Positions 23,991-32,076 of a stretch of DNA of 64,000 nt are shown here, in pieces. Origin of the DNA: Proteobacteria bacterium HN_bin10 (GTDB taxonomy: Bacteria; Pseudomonadota; Alphaproteobacteria; Caulobacterales; Aquidulcibacteraceae); contig LWDN01000035.1 of the NCBI GenBank assembly GCA_002083515.1, positions 4,778 through 68,777 of the forward strand, read 5' to 3'. Each line of letters starts with the position of its first letter. The stretch's first letter is position 1. The notes below the pieces were generated by a model that was given only the letters and a program-made list of their open reading frames with translations, searched no databases and was not told the origin of the DNA. The translations under genes and the position numbers were made by a program.

Positions 23991-24626
23991 TTAGCCCCCA
24001 GCGCGCCGGATTGCGAGCAAGCGCTGCGCGGTCAGCGCCGTGCACGCCGCGCCAACGCCGAGCACGCCGACCATCGCCAATTGCAATTGATCCGGCGTCA
24101 TCACGCCGTTGTAGGTCGCCGAAACCGCGCCGCTATAGGCCAGCAGCGTCGCTGTCGTCGCCGCCGTCAGCACGTGCGGCATGCCGGCTTGCGGCGGCGT
24201 CGCCAGCGGCCCCGCTGTCGGCAGCCGCTCGCGCGGCGGCGGCGGGCGCCGGTCGCGCACGATCTGCGTCAGTGAATTCTCGAGCGTGCCCCACTCGCTT
24301 TTGCCGCCGCTCATGTCGGCGACTTGCAGCGCCTCGAACGGCAGCGGCAGCCGCACCGCATCGAGGCGCAGCTGTAGAAACTTGTTGGCGTCGAGCCCCC
24401 GGCTCGATTCCGCATAGACCCAGGTCGAGTTGCGGGCGTTGTTGCTCCAGGCCGTCAGCACCGCCTTGGCGCCGTCGAGCTGACGCTCGATTTCGTCGAC
24501 GAACACTTGTCCGGCGCGCAGATGTTTGTCCCACCAGATCGTGTAGCCGAGCGAGGTCAGCCGATCGGCGATCGGCTGCACGCGCTCATGATCGAGCCGC
24601 GAGTAGGATATGAAGACGTCCGCCAC
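23991..24626 (-). CDS. TIR-domain membrane protein
   Basis: 211 residues from GTG. An N-terminal TIR domain (about 1-130) starts VFISYSRLDHERV and carries WWDKHLRAG in the BB-loop position. The segment NSTWVYAESSRG holds the candidate catalytic Glu, E73, seen in NAD-cleaving TIR domains. After a Pro-rich linker two hydrophobic helices (about 150-168 and 180-200) anchor it to the membrane. Bacterial TIR proteins often act in phage defence by degrading NAD or making signalling nucleotides; some instead scaffold. The partner gene 4 bp downstream is also membrane-bound. Role here is inferred. Confidence 0.85.
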   Translation of the reverse strand: MADVFISYSRLDHERVQPIADRLTSLGYTIWWDKHLRAGQVFVDEIERQLDGAKAVLTAWSNNARNSTWVYAESSRGLDANKFLQLRLDAVRLPLPFEALQVADMSGGKSEWGTLENSLTQIVRDRRPPPPRERLPTAGPLATPPQAGMPHVLTAATTATLLAYSGAVSATYNGVMTPDQLQLAMVGVLGVGAACTALTAQRLLAIRRAGG

Positions 24627-24731
24627 GCCGATGCTGTCCCCTCAGGCCGCGATGTTAACGCCACGAAAGGTTGCTTGGCGAGTGAAAACGGCGCTGGCAA
24701 GGCGAGGCGGCGGGCGGATAGGTTTTCGCGC

Positions 24732-25958
24732 ATGAGGAGATCGATGAGGCACGCACGCGCTTTGATTTTTGCGTCGGTTCTGGGCTTTGCCGCCTGCACC
24801 GGTTCGCCTAGCGCCGGACAGCAGAGCGGTTCGCCGGTAGCCCAGGGCGCCCCGAACACGGATTTCGCGCCGGCGTTCGCAGGGCAGACGCGCGCGCCGG
24901 AGGCGCGCTCCGGCGTCACGATTGGCGCCGAGGTGATCGCAACCGGCCTGCGGCATCCGTGGGCGATCGCTTTCTTGCCGGACGGACGCATGCTGGTGAG
25001 CGAGCGGCGCGGCCGTTTGTACGTCATCACGCGCGCGGGGCGCGTTTCCCAGCCGGTCGAGGGACTGCCGGAAGTCCACGCACGCGGGCAGGGCGGTTTG
25101 CTCGACGTGGTTGTCGGTCCGACCTTCGCCACGGATCGCTTGATCTATTGGAGCTACGCCGAGCCGCGTGGGCAGGGGCTCAGCGGCACGAGTGTCGCGC
25201 GCGGGCGCCTCAGCGAAAACGCCGATCGCGTCGACGACGTGCAGGTGATTTTCAGGCAGATGCCGTCCTGGCGCTCGAACGGACATTTCGGGTCCCGCCT
25301 TGTGTTCGATCGCGAGGGGCGTCTGTACGTGACTTTGGGCGACCGCCAAGGCGGCGACTCGCGTCCGCTGGCGCAAGACATTTCGACTCACATCGGCAAG
25401 GTCGTTCGCATCAACGCCGACGGATCGACGCCCGCAGACAATCCGTTCGTCGGTCGCGCCGATGCGCTAAGCGAAATCTGGTCGCTCGGCCATCGCAACA
25501 TCCAAGGCGCCGATCTGCATCCGGACACGGGCGCGCTCTGGACCATCGAGCACGGGCCGCGCGGCGGCGATGAGCTCAATATTCCGGGCGCGGGTTTGAA
25601 TTACGGCTGGCCCGTGATTGGCTACGGCATCGACTATAACGGATTTCCGATCGTCGAGGCCTCCGCGCGCGAGGGTATGGAGCAGCCTGTTTATTATTGG
25701 GATCCGGTGATCGCGCCGGGCGACATGGATTTCTATCGCGGCGCGCTGTTTCCGTGGCGTGGCGATATCCTGATCGCTGGGCTCGGTTCGCAAGCTTTGG
25801 TGCGGCTCGATATCGAAGGCGAACGCGTCGTCGGCGAAGAGCGTTTCCTGCTTGGCCTCGGTCGTCTCCGCGACATCGCCGAAAGCGAAGACGGCGCGCT
25901 CTGGGTGATCACCGACGAGGACAATGGCCGCGTCGTGCGGCTGACGCCGCGCAGCTGA
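24732..25958 (+). CDS. PQQ-dependent aldose/sorbosone dehydrogenase-like lipoprotein
   Basis: 408 residues with a lipoprotein signal (lipobox GFAAC). A six-bladed beta-propeller follows: LRHPWAIAFLPDGRMLVSERRGRLY, the calcium/PQQ-contacting HGQGGLLDVV-like segment (here ARGQGGLLDVV), HFGSRLVFDREGRLYVTLGDR, and LGHRNIQGADLHPDTGALWTIEHGPRGGDELN. This is the soluble glucose dehydrogenase (YliI-like) family, oxidising sugars in the periplasm with PQQ. The start may instead be the ATG at 24744, which has GAGGAG just upstream. No pqq genes are in the window. Confidence 0.9.
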   Translation: MRRSMRHARALIFASVLGFAACTGSPSAGQQSGSPVAQGAPNTDFAPAFAGQTRAPEARSGVTIGAEVIATGLRHPWAIAFLPDGRMLVSERRGRLYVITRAGRVSQPVEGLPEVHARGQGGLLDVVVGPTFATDRLIYWSYAEPRGQGLSGTSVARGRLSENADRVDDVQVIFRQMPSWRSNGHFGSRLVFDREGRLYVTLGDRQGGDSRPLAQDISTHIGKVVRINADGSTPADNPFVGRADALSEIWSLGHRNIQGADLHPDTGALWTIEHGPRGGDELNIPGAGLNYGWPVIGYGIDYNGFPIVEASAREGMEQPVYYWDPVIAPGDMDFYRGALFPWRGDILIAGLGSQALVRLDIEGERVVGEERFLLGLGRLRDIAESEDGALWVITDEDNGRVVRLTPRS

Positions 25959-25959
25959 T

Positions 25960-26427
25960 TCACAACCCCTTCGCCGCCGCGAGCAGGCGGTTGAGCAAGC
26001 CGTCCAAAGCCGCGCGTTCGCGTGGATCGAGGGCCGCGAGCAGGCGCCGTTCGCTGTCGAGCGCGATCGGTGCGATGCGCGCGTGCACGCTTTCGCCCTC
26101 GCGGGTGAGCGACAGAAATTGCCGCCGGGCGTCGGTAGCATCGGCGCGCGCCTGCACGCGTCGCGCCGCGATCAACCGCGCCACCGCACGCGATACCGCG
26201 ACCTTGTCCATCTCGGTGGCTTCGGCGATCTCTTTGGCCGTGAGTCCTGGCCGGCGGCCCAGCACGGCGATGACACGCCATTCGGGAATGGTGAGGTCGA
26301 ACGTCTTGGCGTACCGCGCGGCGATGGCGCGCGAGACCCGGTTCGACAGCACCGAGAGCCGGTAGGGGAGGAAGTCCTCCAAAACCAGCAAATCGGCCGG
26401 GGAAGGTTTGCGTTTCGCGCTTGCCAT
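25960..26427 (-). CDS. MarR-family transcriptional regulator (likely controls hppD)
   Basis: 155 residues. Winged helix-turn-helix: FDLTIPEWRVIAVLGRRPGLTAKEIAEATEMDKVAVSRAVARLIA, then the wing DATDARRQFLSLTREG, and C-terminal dimer helices. It is divergent from hppD with only 53 bp between start codons. A palindrome (26430-26443) sits in that gap, making it the likely repressor of both genes, in the manner of MarR-type HmgR/HppR regulators. The ligand would plausibly be a tyrosine-pathway intermediate; that part is inference. Confidence 0.85.
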   Translation of the reverse strand: MASAKRKPSPADLLVLEDFLPYRLSVLSNRVSRAIAARYAKTFDLTIPEWRVIAVLGRRPGLTAKEIAEATEMDKVAVSRAVARLIAARRVQARADATDARRQFLSLTREGESVHARIAPIALDSERRLLAALDPRERAALDGLLNRLLAAAKGL

Positions 26428-26429
26428 TG

Positions 26430-26443
26430 GTTTCAGATGAAAC
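26430..26443. promoter_or_regulatory. Candidate MarR operator between marR and hppD
   Basis: Perfect inverted repeat GTTTCA-GA-TGAAAC, 2 bp upstream of the marR start codon and 37 bp before hppD. Size and symmetry suit a MarR dimer and the position would block both divergent transcripts. Confidence 0.6.
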
Positions 26444-26480
26444 TAAATCGGCGGCAAGCGCAAGTCACGAGGTGTCGCCC

Positions 26481-27554
26481 ATGGCCGATTTGTTCGAGAA
26501 CCCGATCGGGACCGATGGTTTCGAGTTCGTGGAATTCACCTCGCCCGAGCCGGAAAAGCTCGCCGCCTATTTCGAACAGATCGGCTTCACCGCCGTAGGC
26601 AAGCACCGCTCCAAGAACGTCGTCCGCTACAAGCAGAACGACATCAATTTCATCCTCAACATGGAGCCGAGCGGTCAGGCTGCGGAGTTCCGTAGCGCCC
26701 ACGGGCCGTCGGCGAACGCGATGGCGTTCCGCGTGCGCGACGCCCGGCATGCGTTCGAGGAAGCCGTGAAGCGCGGCGCTGAGCCCGTTGAAGGCAAGGT
26801 CGGGCCGATGGAACTCAACATCCCGGCGATCAAGGGCATTGGCGGGGCCTACATCTATCTGGTCGACCGCTACGGCGCGCAGACCATCTACGACATCGAT
26901 TTCAAGCCAATCGAAGGCGCCGACGAATCCAAGAATTCCATCGGCCTCACCTACCTCGATCACCTCACGCACAATGTCTTCCGCGGCAACATGAAGACCT
27001 GGGCGGACTATTACGAACGCATCTTCAATTTCCGCGAAATCCGCTATTTCGATATCGAGGGCAAGGTCACGGGCCTGTTCTCGAAGGCGATGACCAGCCC
27101 CGACGGCAAGATCCGCATCCCGCTCAATGAATCGAAGGGCGAGGAAGGCAAGGTCGATCAGATCGAGGAATATCTGCAGCGCTACAAGGGCGAAGGCATC
27201 CAGCACTTGGCCTTCGGCACGGACAATCTTTACGCCGTGGTCGATCGTCTGCGCGAACGCGGCGTCGAGCTGCAGGACACGATCGAGACCTATTTCGATC
27301 TGATCGACAAACGCCTGCCGGGCCATGGCGAGCCGGTGGAGGAATTGCGCAAGCGCCGCATCCTCATCGACGGCGCACCGAGCGAAGGCCAAGGCTTGCT
27401 GCTGCAGATTTTCGGCAAGGACGCAGTCGGGCCGATTTTCTTCGAATTCATTCAGCGTAAGGGCAATGAAGGCTTCGGCGAAGGCAATTTCAAAGCCTTG
27501 TTCGAGTCGATCGAACTCGATCAAATCCGCCGCGGCGTGTTGAAGGCGGGCTGA
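26481..27554 (+). CDS. hppD: 4-Hydroxyphenylpyruvate dioxygenase
   Basis: 357 residues, two VOC-fold halves. The iron ligands are H161 (YLDHLTHNV), H242 (QHLAFGTDN) and E322 (FFEFIQR). It converts 4-hydroxyphenylpyruvate to homogentisate in tyrosine degradation. The ATG at 26481 begins the conserved N-terminus. Downstream lie maiA and fahA, which complete the pathway after homogentisate 1,2-dioxygenase; that enzyme (hmgA) is not present in the window. Confidence 0.97.
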   Translation: MADLFENPIGTDGFEFVEFTSPEPEKLAAYFEQIGFTAVGKHRSKNVVRYKQNDINFILNMEPSGQAAEFRSAHGPSANAMAFRVRDARHAFEEAVKRGAEPVEGKVGPMELNIPAIKGIGGAYIYLVDRYGAQTIYDIDFKPIEGADESKNSIGLTYLDHLTHNVFRGNMKTWADYYERIFNFREIRYFDIEGKVTGLFSKAMTSPDGKIRIPLNESKGEEGKVDQIEEYLQRYKGEGIQHLAFGTDNLYAVVDRLRERGVELQDTIETYFDLIDKRLPGHGEPVEELRKRRILIDGAPSEGQGLLLQIFGKDAVGPIFFEFIQRKGNEGFGEGNFKALFESIELDQIRRGVLKAG

Positions 27555-27568
27555 TGTGTTTCAGCGGC

Positions 27569-27660
27569 GGACCGCCGGCTTCCAGCCGGCAATTGCTTCA
27601 ACGCGGGCGACGGCGATGCAGGCTGAAGTAAAGAAATGCCGGCTGGAAGCCAGCGGGCCG
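27569..27660. repeat. Dispersed palindromic repeat family B, long copy 1
   Basis: About 92 bp. GGACCGCCGGCTTCCAGCCGGC on the left is mirrored by GCCGGCTGGAAGCCAGCGGGCC on the right, with an AT-richer centre. It matches the element at 31983-32068. Its right half contains the ATG at 27616 and encodes the first 15 residues of the following asparaginase-like gene. Confidence 0.85.
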
Positions 27661-28725
27661 TTGTGGCGCACGGCAACGCTTGCGCTTACGGCGCTCACGT
27701 TTTCCGCGTGCGCATCGCTCGAAACGCAACCCGCCCCGCGCTGGTCCATCGTCGTCCACGGCGGCGCGGGCGTTATCGAGCGCGCGAACCTGACGCCCGA
27801 ACTCGAAGCGCAATATCGCGCCGCCATGCAGCGCGCGCTCGATACGGGCGGCGGCATTCTCGAGCGCGGCGGTTCATCGCTCGACGCCGTCGAGGCGGTG
27901 ATCCGCGAAATGGAAGACGATCCGCTGTTCAACGCCGGCCGCGGCGCCGTGTTCACCGCGGAAGGCACGAACGAGCTCGACGCTTCGATCATGGATGGCC
28001 GCACCCGCGCCGCAGGCGCTGTCGCCGGCCTCACGCGCACGCGCCACCCGATCAGCGCCGCGCGCGCGGTGATGGAGCGGTCGCGGCATGTGATGCTGAT
28101 CGGCGAAGGCGCTGAGGCGTTCGCGCGCGCGCAAAATCTGGAAGCGGTCGATCCGTCTTACTTCTTCACCGAGCGCCGTTGGCGGCAGTTGGAGGAAAAC
28201 CTCCGCCGCAACAACCTGCCGATCCCGCCGCGTCCCGCCGGCGCGACGCCCGCCCCGCGCGCTGAACTCGATTATCCAGACGATCACCAGTTCGGCACGG
28301 TCGGCGTCGTCGCGCTCGACGCCCAAGGCAACATCGCGGCCGGCACCTCAACCGGCGGCACCACCGGCAAACGCTGGGGCCGCGTCGGCGATGCGCCGAT
28401 CATCGGCGCGGGCACTTACGCGCAGAACGGAATCTGCGGCGTCAGCGCGACGGGAACCGGCGAGTTCTTCATTCGCGTCGGCGTCGCCCGCGATATCTGC
28501 GCGCGCATGGAGTTCAACGGCGAGAGCGCGCAGGCGGCCGCGGCCGCGGCGATCGCTGAAGTCGGCGCGATGTTGAACAACCAGGGCGAAGCCGGCGACG
28601 GCGGCGTCATCGTGCTCGACGGCCGCGGCCAAGTCGCCTGGGCGATGAACACGCCCGGCATGTACCGCGCCGCGCTCGCAGCCGGCGGCGAACCGGTTGT
28701 TCAGATTTTCGCGGATGAAGAATGA
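27616..28725 (+). CDS. Isoaspartyl peptidase / L-asparaginase (Ntn hydrolase)
   Basis: 369 residues. A lipoprotein-like signal (TLALTALTFSACAS) is followed by the type-2 asparaginase fold: VVHGGAG, GGSSLDAVEAVI..ME, FNAGRGAVF, and the autoprocessing site in HQFGTVGVV where T228 would become the N-terminal nucleophile. The substrate loops AGTSTGGTTGKRWGRVGDAP and GICGVSATGTGE are intact. It hydrolyses isoaspartyl dipeptides or asparagine, here probably in the periplasm. The ATG at 27616 lies inside a palindromic repeat; an in-frame TTG at 27661 gives a cleaner signal peptide and may be the real start. Confidence 0.9.
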   Translation: MQAEVKKCRLEASGPLWRTATLALTALTFSACASLETQPAPRWSIVVHGGAGVIERANLTPELEAQYRAAMQRALDTGGGILERGGSSLDAVEAVIREMEDDPLFNAGRGAVFTAEGTNELDASIMDGRTRAAGAVAGLTRTRHPISAARAVMERSRHVMLIGEGAEAFARAQNLEAVDPSYFFTERRWRQLEENLRRNNLPIPPRPAGATPAPRAELDYPDDHQFGTVGVVALDAQGNIAAGTSTGGTTGKRWGRVGDAPIIGAGTYAQNGICGVSATGTGEFFIRVGVARDICARMEFNGESAQAAAAAAIAEVGAMLNNQGEAGDGGVIVLDGRGQVAWAMNTPGMYRAALAAGGEPVVQIFADEE

Positions 28726-28730
28726 GAGCG

Positions 28731-28952
28731 CTAGGCTTCAACCAAATCGAGCCGGCGTTCGATGCGCTCGATGCGTTGGTCCAACCTGTCCATGCGGCGG
28801 TGGATGCCGGCGATGCCTTCTTCGATGTGGGTCGTACGTACCTTGAGGTCTTGAACATCGTCGGCGAAGCGGTCGATGCGCTCTTCCATCCGCGTCAGGC
28901 GCGTTTGGATTTGCTGCAACATCGGCAGGACGAGGTCAGTGACTTCGCTCAT
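28731..28952 (-). CDS. Small coiled-coil protein
   Basis: 73 residues, almost wholly heptad-patterned: LPMLQQIQTRLTRMEERI, then DDVQDLKVRTTHIEEGI and HRRMDRLDQRIERIERRL. Such short coiled-coil proteins beginning MSEVTDLVLPMLQ are common in alphaproteobacteria, but I know no assigned function. The ATG at 28952 is preferred over one at 29006, which would overlap the divergent VOC gene's leader. It converges with the asparaginase gene. Confidence 0.65.
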   Translation of the reverse strand: MSEVTDLVLPMLQQIQTRLTRMEERIDRFADDVQDLKVRTTHIEEGIAGIHRRMDRLDQRIERIERRLDLVEA

Positions 28953-29008
28953 GCCGCGCAGTATACATGTTCTTGCGATGTTCCGCAACCGGCAACGGAG
29001 CTTCATTA

Positions 29009-29572
29009 ATGCCCATCACTTCCGGCATCCATCACGTCGCTTATCGTTGCAAGGACGCGAAAGAGACGGTCGAATTCTATCGCGACGTCTTCGGCATGGA
29101 ATACACCACCGCATTCGCGGAGGATCACGTGCCGTCGACCGGTGAATACGATCCGTACATGCATGTCTTCCTCGATGCCGGAAACGGCAACGTGCTGGCC
29201 TTCTTCGAACTGCCTAATCAAAAAGTGATGGGCCGCGACGAGAACACGCCGAAATGGGTGCAGCACATCGCCTTCCGCGTGAACAGCGTCGATGAATTGC
29301 TCGCCGCCAAGGCGCGTGCAGAAGCGCGCGGCATCGAGGTGCTCGGCCCCACCGATCACGGCATCTTCAAGTCGATCTACTTCTTCGACCCCAACGGCCA
29401 TCGCCTCGAACTTGCCGCCGACACCGGCACGGCGGAAGAGTACGCCGAGCTGAAGCGGGTGGCGCCCGACATGTTGGAGGAATGGAGCCGCACCAAGAAG
29501 GCGCCGCAGCATGCGGCCTGGCTGCACGAAAAAGCCCGCGCGGCACATGCGAAGACGCGGATCGGCGAATAA
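29009..29572 (+). CDS. VOC-family (glyoxalase-like) protein
   Basis: 187 residues. The VOC fold begins ITSGIHHVAYRCKDAKETVEFYRDVFGM, with metal-ligand candidates H10/H11, a mid-domain Glu (FFELPN), H in WVQHIAFRV and E in RLELAAD. A C-terminal helical extension of about 50 residues follows. Members are dioxygenases, isomerases or lyases. Its stop overlaps the next start (TAATG) and the pair lies between hppD and maiA, so a side role in aromatic-ring catabolism is likely but the reaction is unknown. Confidence 0.85.
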   Translation: MPITSGIHHVAYRCKDAKETVEFYRDVFGMEYTTAFAEDHVPSTGEYDPYMHVFLDAGNGNVLAFFELPNQKVMGRDENTPKWVQHIAFRVNSVDELLAAKARAEARGIEVLGPTDHGIFKSIYFFDPNGHRLELAADTGTAEEYAELKRVAPDMLEEWSRTKKAPQHAAWLHEKARAAHAKTRIGE

Positions 29573-30162
29573 TGCCCCTCGTTGAACCGCTCGCCGCCGA
29601 TCACGATTCCGAGGTCGCCGAGCTGGCGCGGTTTTTCAACGAGACGTTGGGCTTTCCGCCCAACAGCGTGCTGACCATGCAGCGCCGCCCCGCTATTGCG
29701 AAGGCCTTCATCGCGCTCAACAAGGCGGTGATGGAGAACAGGGGCCGGGTCACCGCCGAGCAGAAGCGTCTCATCGGTTACATCGCCAGCCTCACCGCCG
29801 GGTGCCGTTATTGCCAGGCGCACACGGTCCGCGCCGCCGAGCGCTACGGCGGCAGCGACGAACGGCTGGCCGAAATCTGGACCTACGAACGCAGCGATCT
29901 CTTCACGCCGGCGGAGAAGGCGGCCTTCGCCTTCGCCCAGGCCGCATCGAGCGTGCCGAACGCGGTGGATGAGGCGATCGGCGCGGACCTGAAGACGCAC
30001 TGGACGGATGACGAGATCGTGGAAATCCTCGGCGTGATCGCGCTCTTTGGCTATCTCAACCGCTGGAACGACTCGATGGCGACCTCGATCGAAGCCGGCG
30101 CGGTGGAAAGCGGCGAGAAGCACTTGGCGGCACGCGGCTGGACGCCGGGTAAGCACGGCTAG
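29572..30162 (+). CDS. Carboxymuconolactone-decarboxylase/AhpD-family protein
   Basis: 196 residues. The AhpD-like core holds CRYCQAH (CxxC plus His, about residues 83-89), characteristic of peroxidase-related or alkylhydroperoxidase family members, within LTAGCRYCQAHTVRAAERYG. It is translationally coupled to the VOC gene. In this tyrosine-catabolic neighbourhood it may protect from peroxides or act on a ring-cleavage product. The activity is inferred from the CxxC motif only. Confidence 0.85.
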   Translation: MPLVEPLAADHDSEVAELARFFNETLGFPPNSVLTMQRRPAIAKAFIALNKAVMENRGRVTAEQKRLIGYIASLTAGCRYCQAHTVRAAERYGGSDERLAEIWTYERSDLFTPAEKAAFAFAQAASSVPNAVDEAIGADLKTHWTDDEIVEILGVIALFGYLNRWNDSMATSIEAGAVESGEKHLAARGWTPGKHG

Positions 30163-30194
30163 CTTCGCCCACCGAGCGGGAGTAACAAGGACGC

Positions 30195-30842
30195 ATGCTC
30201 AAGCTCTACGATTACTGGCGCTCTTCCGCCGCCTATCGCGTCCGCATCGGGCTCAATCTCAAGGGCGTCGAATACGAGAGCATCCCGGTCAACATCATGC
30301 CGGGCGTCGACGAGCAGATGCGCGAACCCTATCGCTCCAAGAACCCGCAAATGCGTGTGCCGGCGCTGGAGACCGAGCAGGGGCTGATCACGCAATCGCT
30401 GTCGATTCTGGTCTGGCTCGATCAGACCTTCCCCAACCCGCGCCTGGTTCCCGCCGATCCGTGGGCGGGCGCGCAGGTGCGCTCGTTCGCGCTCACCATC
30501 GCCACCGACATTCATCCGCTCAATAACACCAGCGTGCTGACGCGCATCAAACTGGAGTTCAGCGCCAGCGACGATCATGTCGGCGAATGGTATCGCCATT
30601 GGATCAAGCTGGGCTTCGCCGCGCTGGAGCATCAGGCCGAGCAGCGCCCGCAGACCAAATATTGCTTCGGCGACGAGCCGACGCTGGCCGATGTCTGCCT
30701 CGTGCCGCAAATGGCCAACGCGCGGCGCTTCAAGACCGATCTCTCGCCGTTCCCGCGTCTCGTCGCGTGGGATGAGCAGGCGCGCAAGCATCCGGCCTTC
30801 ATCAAGGCTGCGCCTGAAAATCAGAAGGACGCGGTGCGGTGA
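30195..30842 (+). CDS. maiA: Maleylacetoacetate isomerase
   Basis: 215 residues, zeta-class glutathione S-transferase. The active-site motif SSAAYRVRIGL replaces the more common SS-C-S/W version; glutathione-site residues follow in QMRVPALE and QSLSILVWLDQ. The C-terminal helical domain carries CFGDEPTLADVCLVPQMANARRF. It isomerises maleylacetoacetate to fumarylacetoacetate using glutathione. It precedes fahA, with a palindromic repeat (30861-30962) between them. Confidence 0.94.
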   Translation: MLKLYDYWRSSAAYRVRIGLNLKGVEYESIPVNIMPGVDEQMREPYRSKNPQMRVPALETEQGLITQSLSILVWLDQTFPNPRLVPADPWAGAQVRSFALTIATDIHPLNNTSVLTRIKLEFSASDDHVGEWYRHWIKLGFAALEHQAEQRPQTKYCFGDEPTLADVCLVPQMANARRFKTDLSPFPRLVAWDEQARKHPAFIKAAPENQKDAVR

Positions 30843-30860
30843 GGAAGTTCCGCTCCCGTT

Positions 30861-30962
30861 CGTCATCCCGGAGCCGCGAAGCGGCATCCGGGACCCAGGA
30901 GCAACCGATGTGCTTTATGATCCCCTGGGTTCCGGTTCGCGCTCCGCGCGCCCGGAATGACG
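30861..30962. repeat. Dispersed palindromic repeat family A, copy 2
   Basis: About 102 bp, from CGTCATCCCGG to CCCGGAATGACG, with internal CCCAGGAG/CCCCTGGG arms. It sits between maiA and fahA and ends 10 bp before the fahA start, so it takes up the place of a normal ribosome-binding site. Confidence 0.85.
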
Positions 30963-30972
30963 GAGTGTGTGT

Positions 30973-31977
30973 ATGAAATTAGCTTCGCTAAGACATGGCC
31001 GCGACGGCAAGCTTGTCGTGGTCTCCGACGATCTCGCCTGGTGCGCGCACGAGCCGAGCGTACCGACGCTGCAAGCCGCGCTCGACGATTGGACGCACGC
31101 CGAGCCGCGGCTCCGCGCGCTCCATCAAGGCGTCAACGCCGGCAGCGTGCTGCGCGAGCGCTTTCATGAACGCGAAGCCGCGTCGCCGTTGCCGCGTGCG
31201 TATCAATGGGCCGATGGCTCGGCCTATGTGAACCACGTCGCCTTGGTGCGTCAGGCGCGCGGCGCCAAAATGCCGGAGAGCTTCTGGACCGATCCGCTCA
31301 TGTATCAGGGTGGCAGCGATGCGTTCCTTGGGCCGCGCGACGCCATTCCGCTCAAGGACGAAGCTTGGGGTTGCGATTTCGAAGCCGAAGTCGCGGTCAT
31401 CGTCGACGATTGCGAGGCCGGCATCGGGGCGGACGAAGCGCGCAAACGCATTCGCCTCATTATGCTGGTCAACGATGTCAGCCTGCGCAATCTCATTCCG
31501 GCGGAATTGGAGAAGGGTTTTGGCTTCTTCCAGTCGAAGCCATCGTCGGCATTCTCGCCCGTGGCGGTGACGCCCGATGCGCTGGGCGACGCATGGCGCG
31601 ACGGCAAATTGCATCTGCCGATGCACGTGAGCTTGAACGGCAGGCCGTTCGGCGCCGCTAATGCCGGCGAAGACATGACCTTCGATTTCGGCCAGCTCAT
31701 CGCCCACGCCGCCAAAACCCGCGATCTCTGCGCCGGGACCATCATCGGCTCGGGCACTGTGTCCAATCGCGGCGAAGACGGCGGGCCCGGCAAACCGGTC
31801 AGCGAAGGCGGGCGCGGCTATTCCTGCATCGCCGAACAACGCATGATCGAGACGATTAAGTCCGGCAAGCCGGTCACGTCGTTCCTGAAACACGGCGACC
31901 GCGTCGAGATCGAGATGCGCGATGCACGCAATCACTCGATCTTTGGCCGGATCGAGCAGGTGGTGGCGAAGGGGTAA
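30973..31977 (+). CDS. fahA: Fumarylacetoacetate hydrolase family protein
   Basis: 334 residues. The FAH fold has the metal-binding WGCDFEAEVAVIVDD, NDVSLRNLIPAELEKGFGFFQSKPSSAFSPVAVTPD, and GSGTVSNRGEDGGPGKPVSEGGRGYSCIAEQR, then FLKHGDRVEIEM. It hydrolyses fumarylacetoacetate to fumarate and acetoacetate, the last step of tyrosine degradation. The ATG at 30973 follows GTGTGT rather than a Shine-Dalgarno site because repeat A2 ends just upstream. Confidence 0.93.
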   Translation: MKLASLRHGRDGKLVVVSDDLAWCAHEPSVPTLQAALDDWTHAEPRLRALHQGVNAGSVLRERFHEREAASPLPRAYQWADGSAYVNHVALVRQARGAKMPESFWTDPLMYQGGSDAFLGPRDAIPLKDEAWGCDFEAEVAVIVDDCEAGIGADEARKRIRLIMLVNDVSLRNLIPAELEKGFGFFQSKPSSAFSPVAVTPDALGDAWRDGKLHLPMHVSLNGRPFGAANAGEDMTFDFGQLIAHAAKTRDLCAGTIIGSGTVSNRGEDGGPGKPVSEGGRGYSCIAEQRMIETIKSGKPVTSFLKHGDRVEIEMRDARNHSIFGRIEQVVAKG

Positions 31978-31982
31978 CGATC

Positions 31983-32068
31983 GGACCGCCGGCTTCCAGC
32001 CGGCATGCTTCAACCTTCGACGGCCGTTTAAAGTTGACCGGAGTCTGCCGGCTGGAAGCCGGCGGTCC
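31983..32068. repeat. Dispersed palindromic repeat family B, long copy 2
   Basis: About 86 bp with GGACCGCCGGCTTCCAGCCGGC mirrored by GCCGGCTGGAAGCCGGCGGTCC. It begins 5 bp after the fahA stop and ends beside the degenerate end of the cupin gene. Confidence 0.88.
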
Positions 32069-32076
32069 CCTGCCGA

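Noticed and set aside
26433..27524. Long minus-strand open frame opposite hppD
   Set aside because: It mirrors the hppD codons on the other strand, has no recognised domain and is a usual high-GC antisense artefact.
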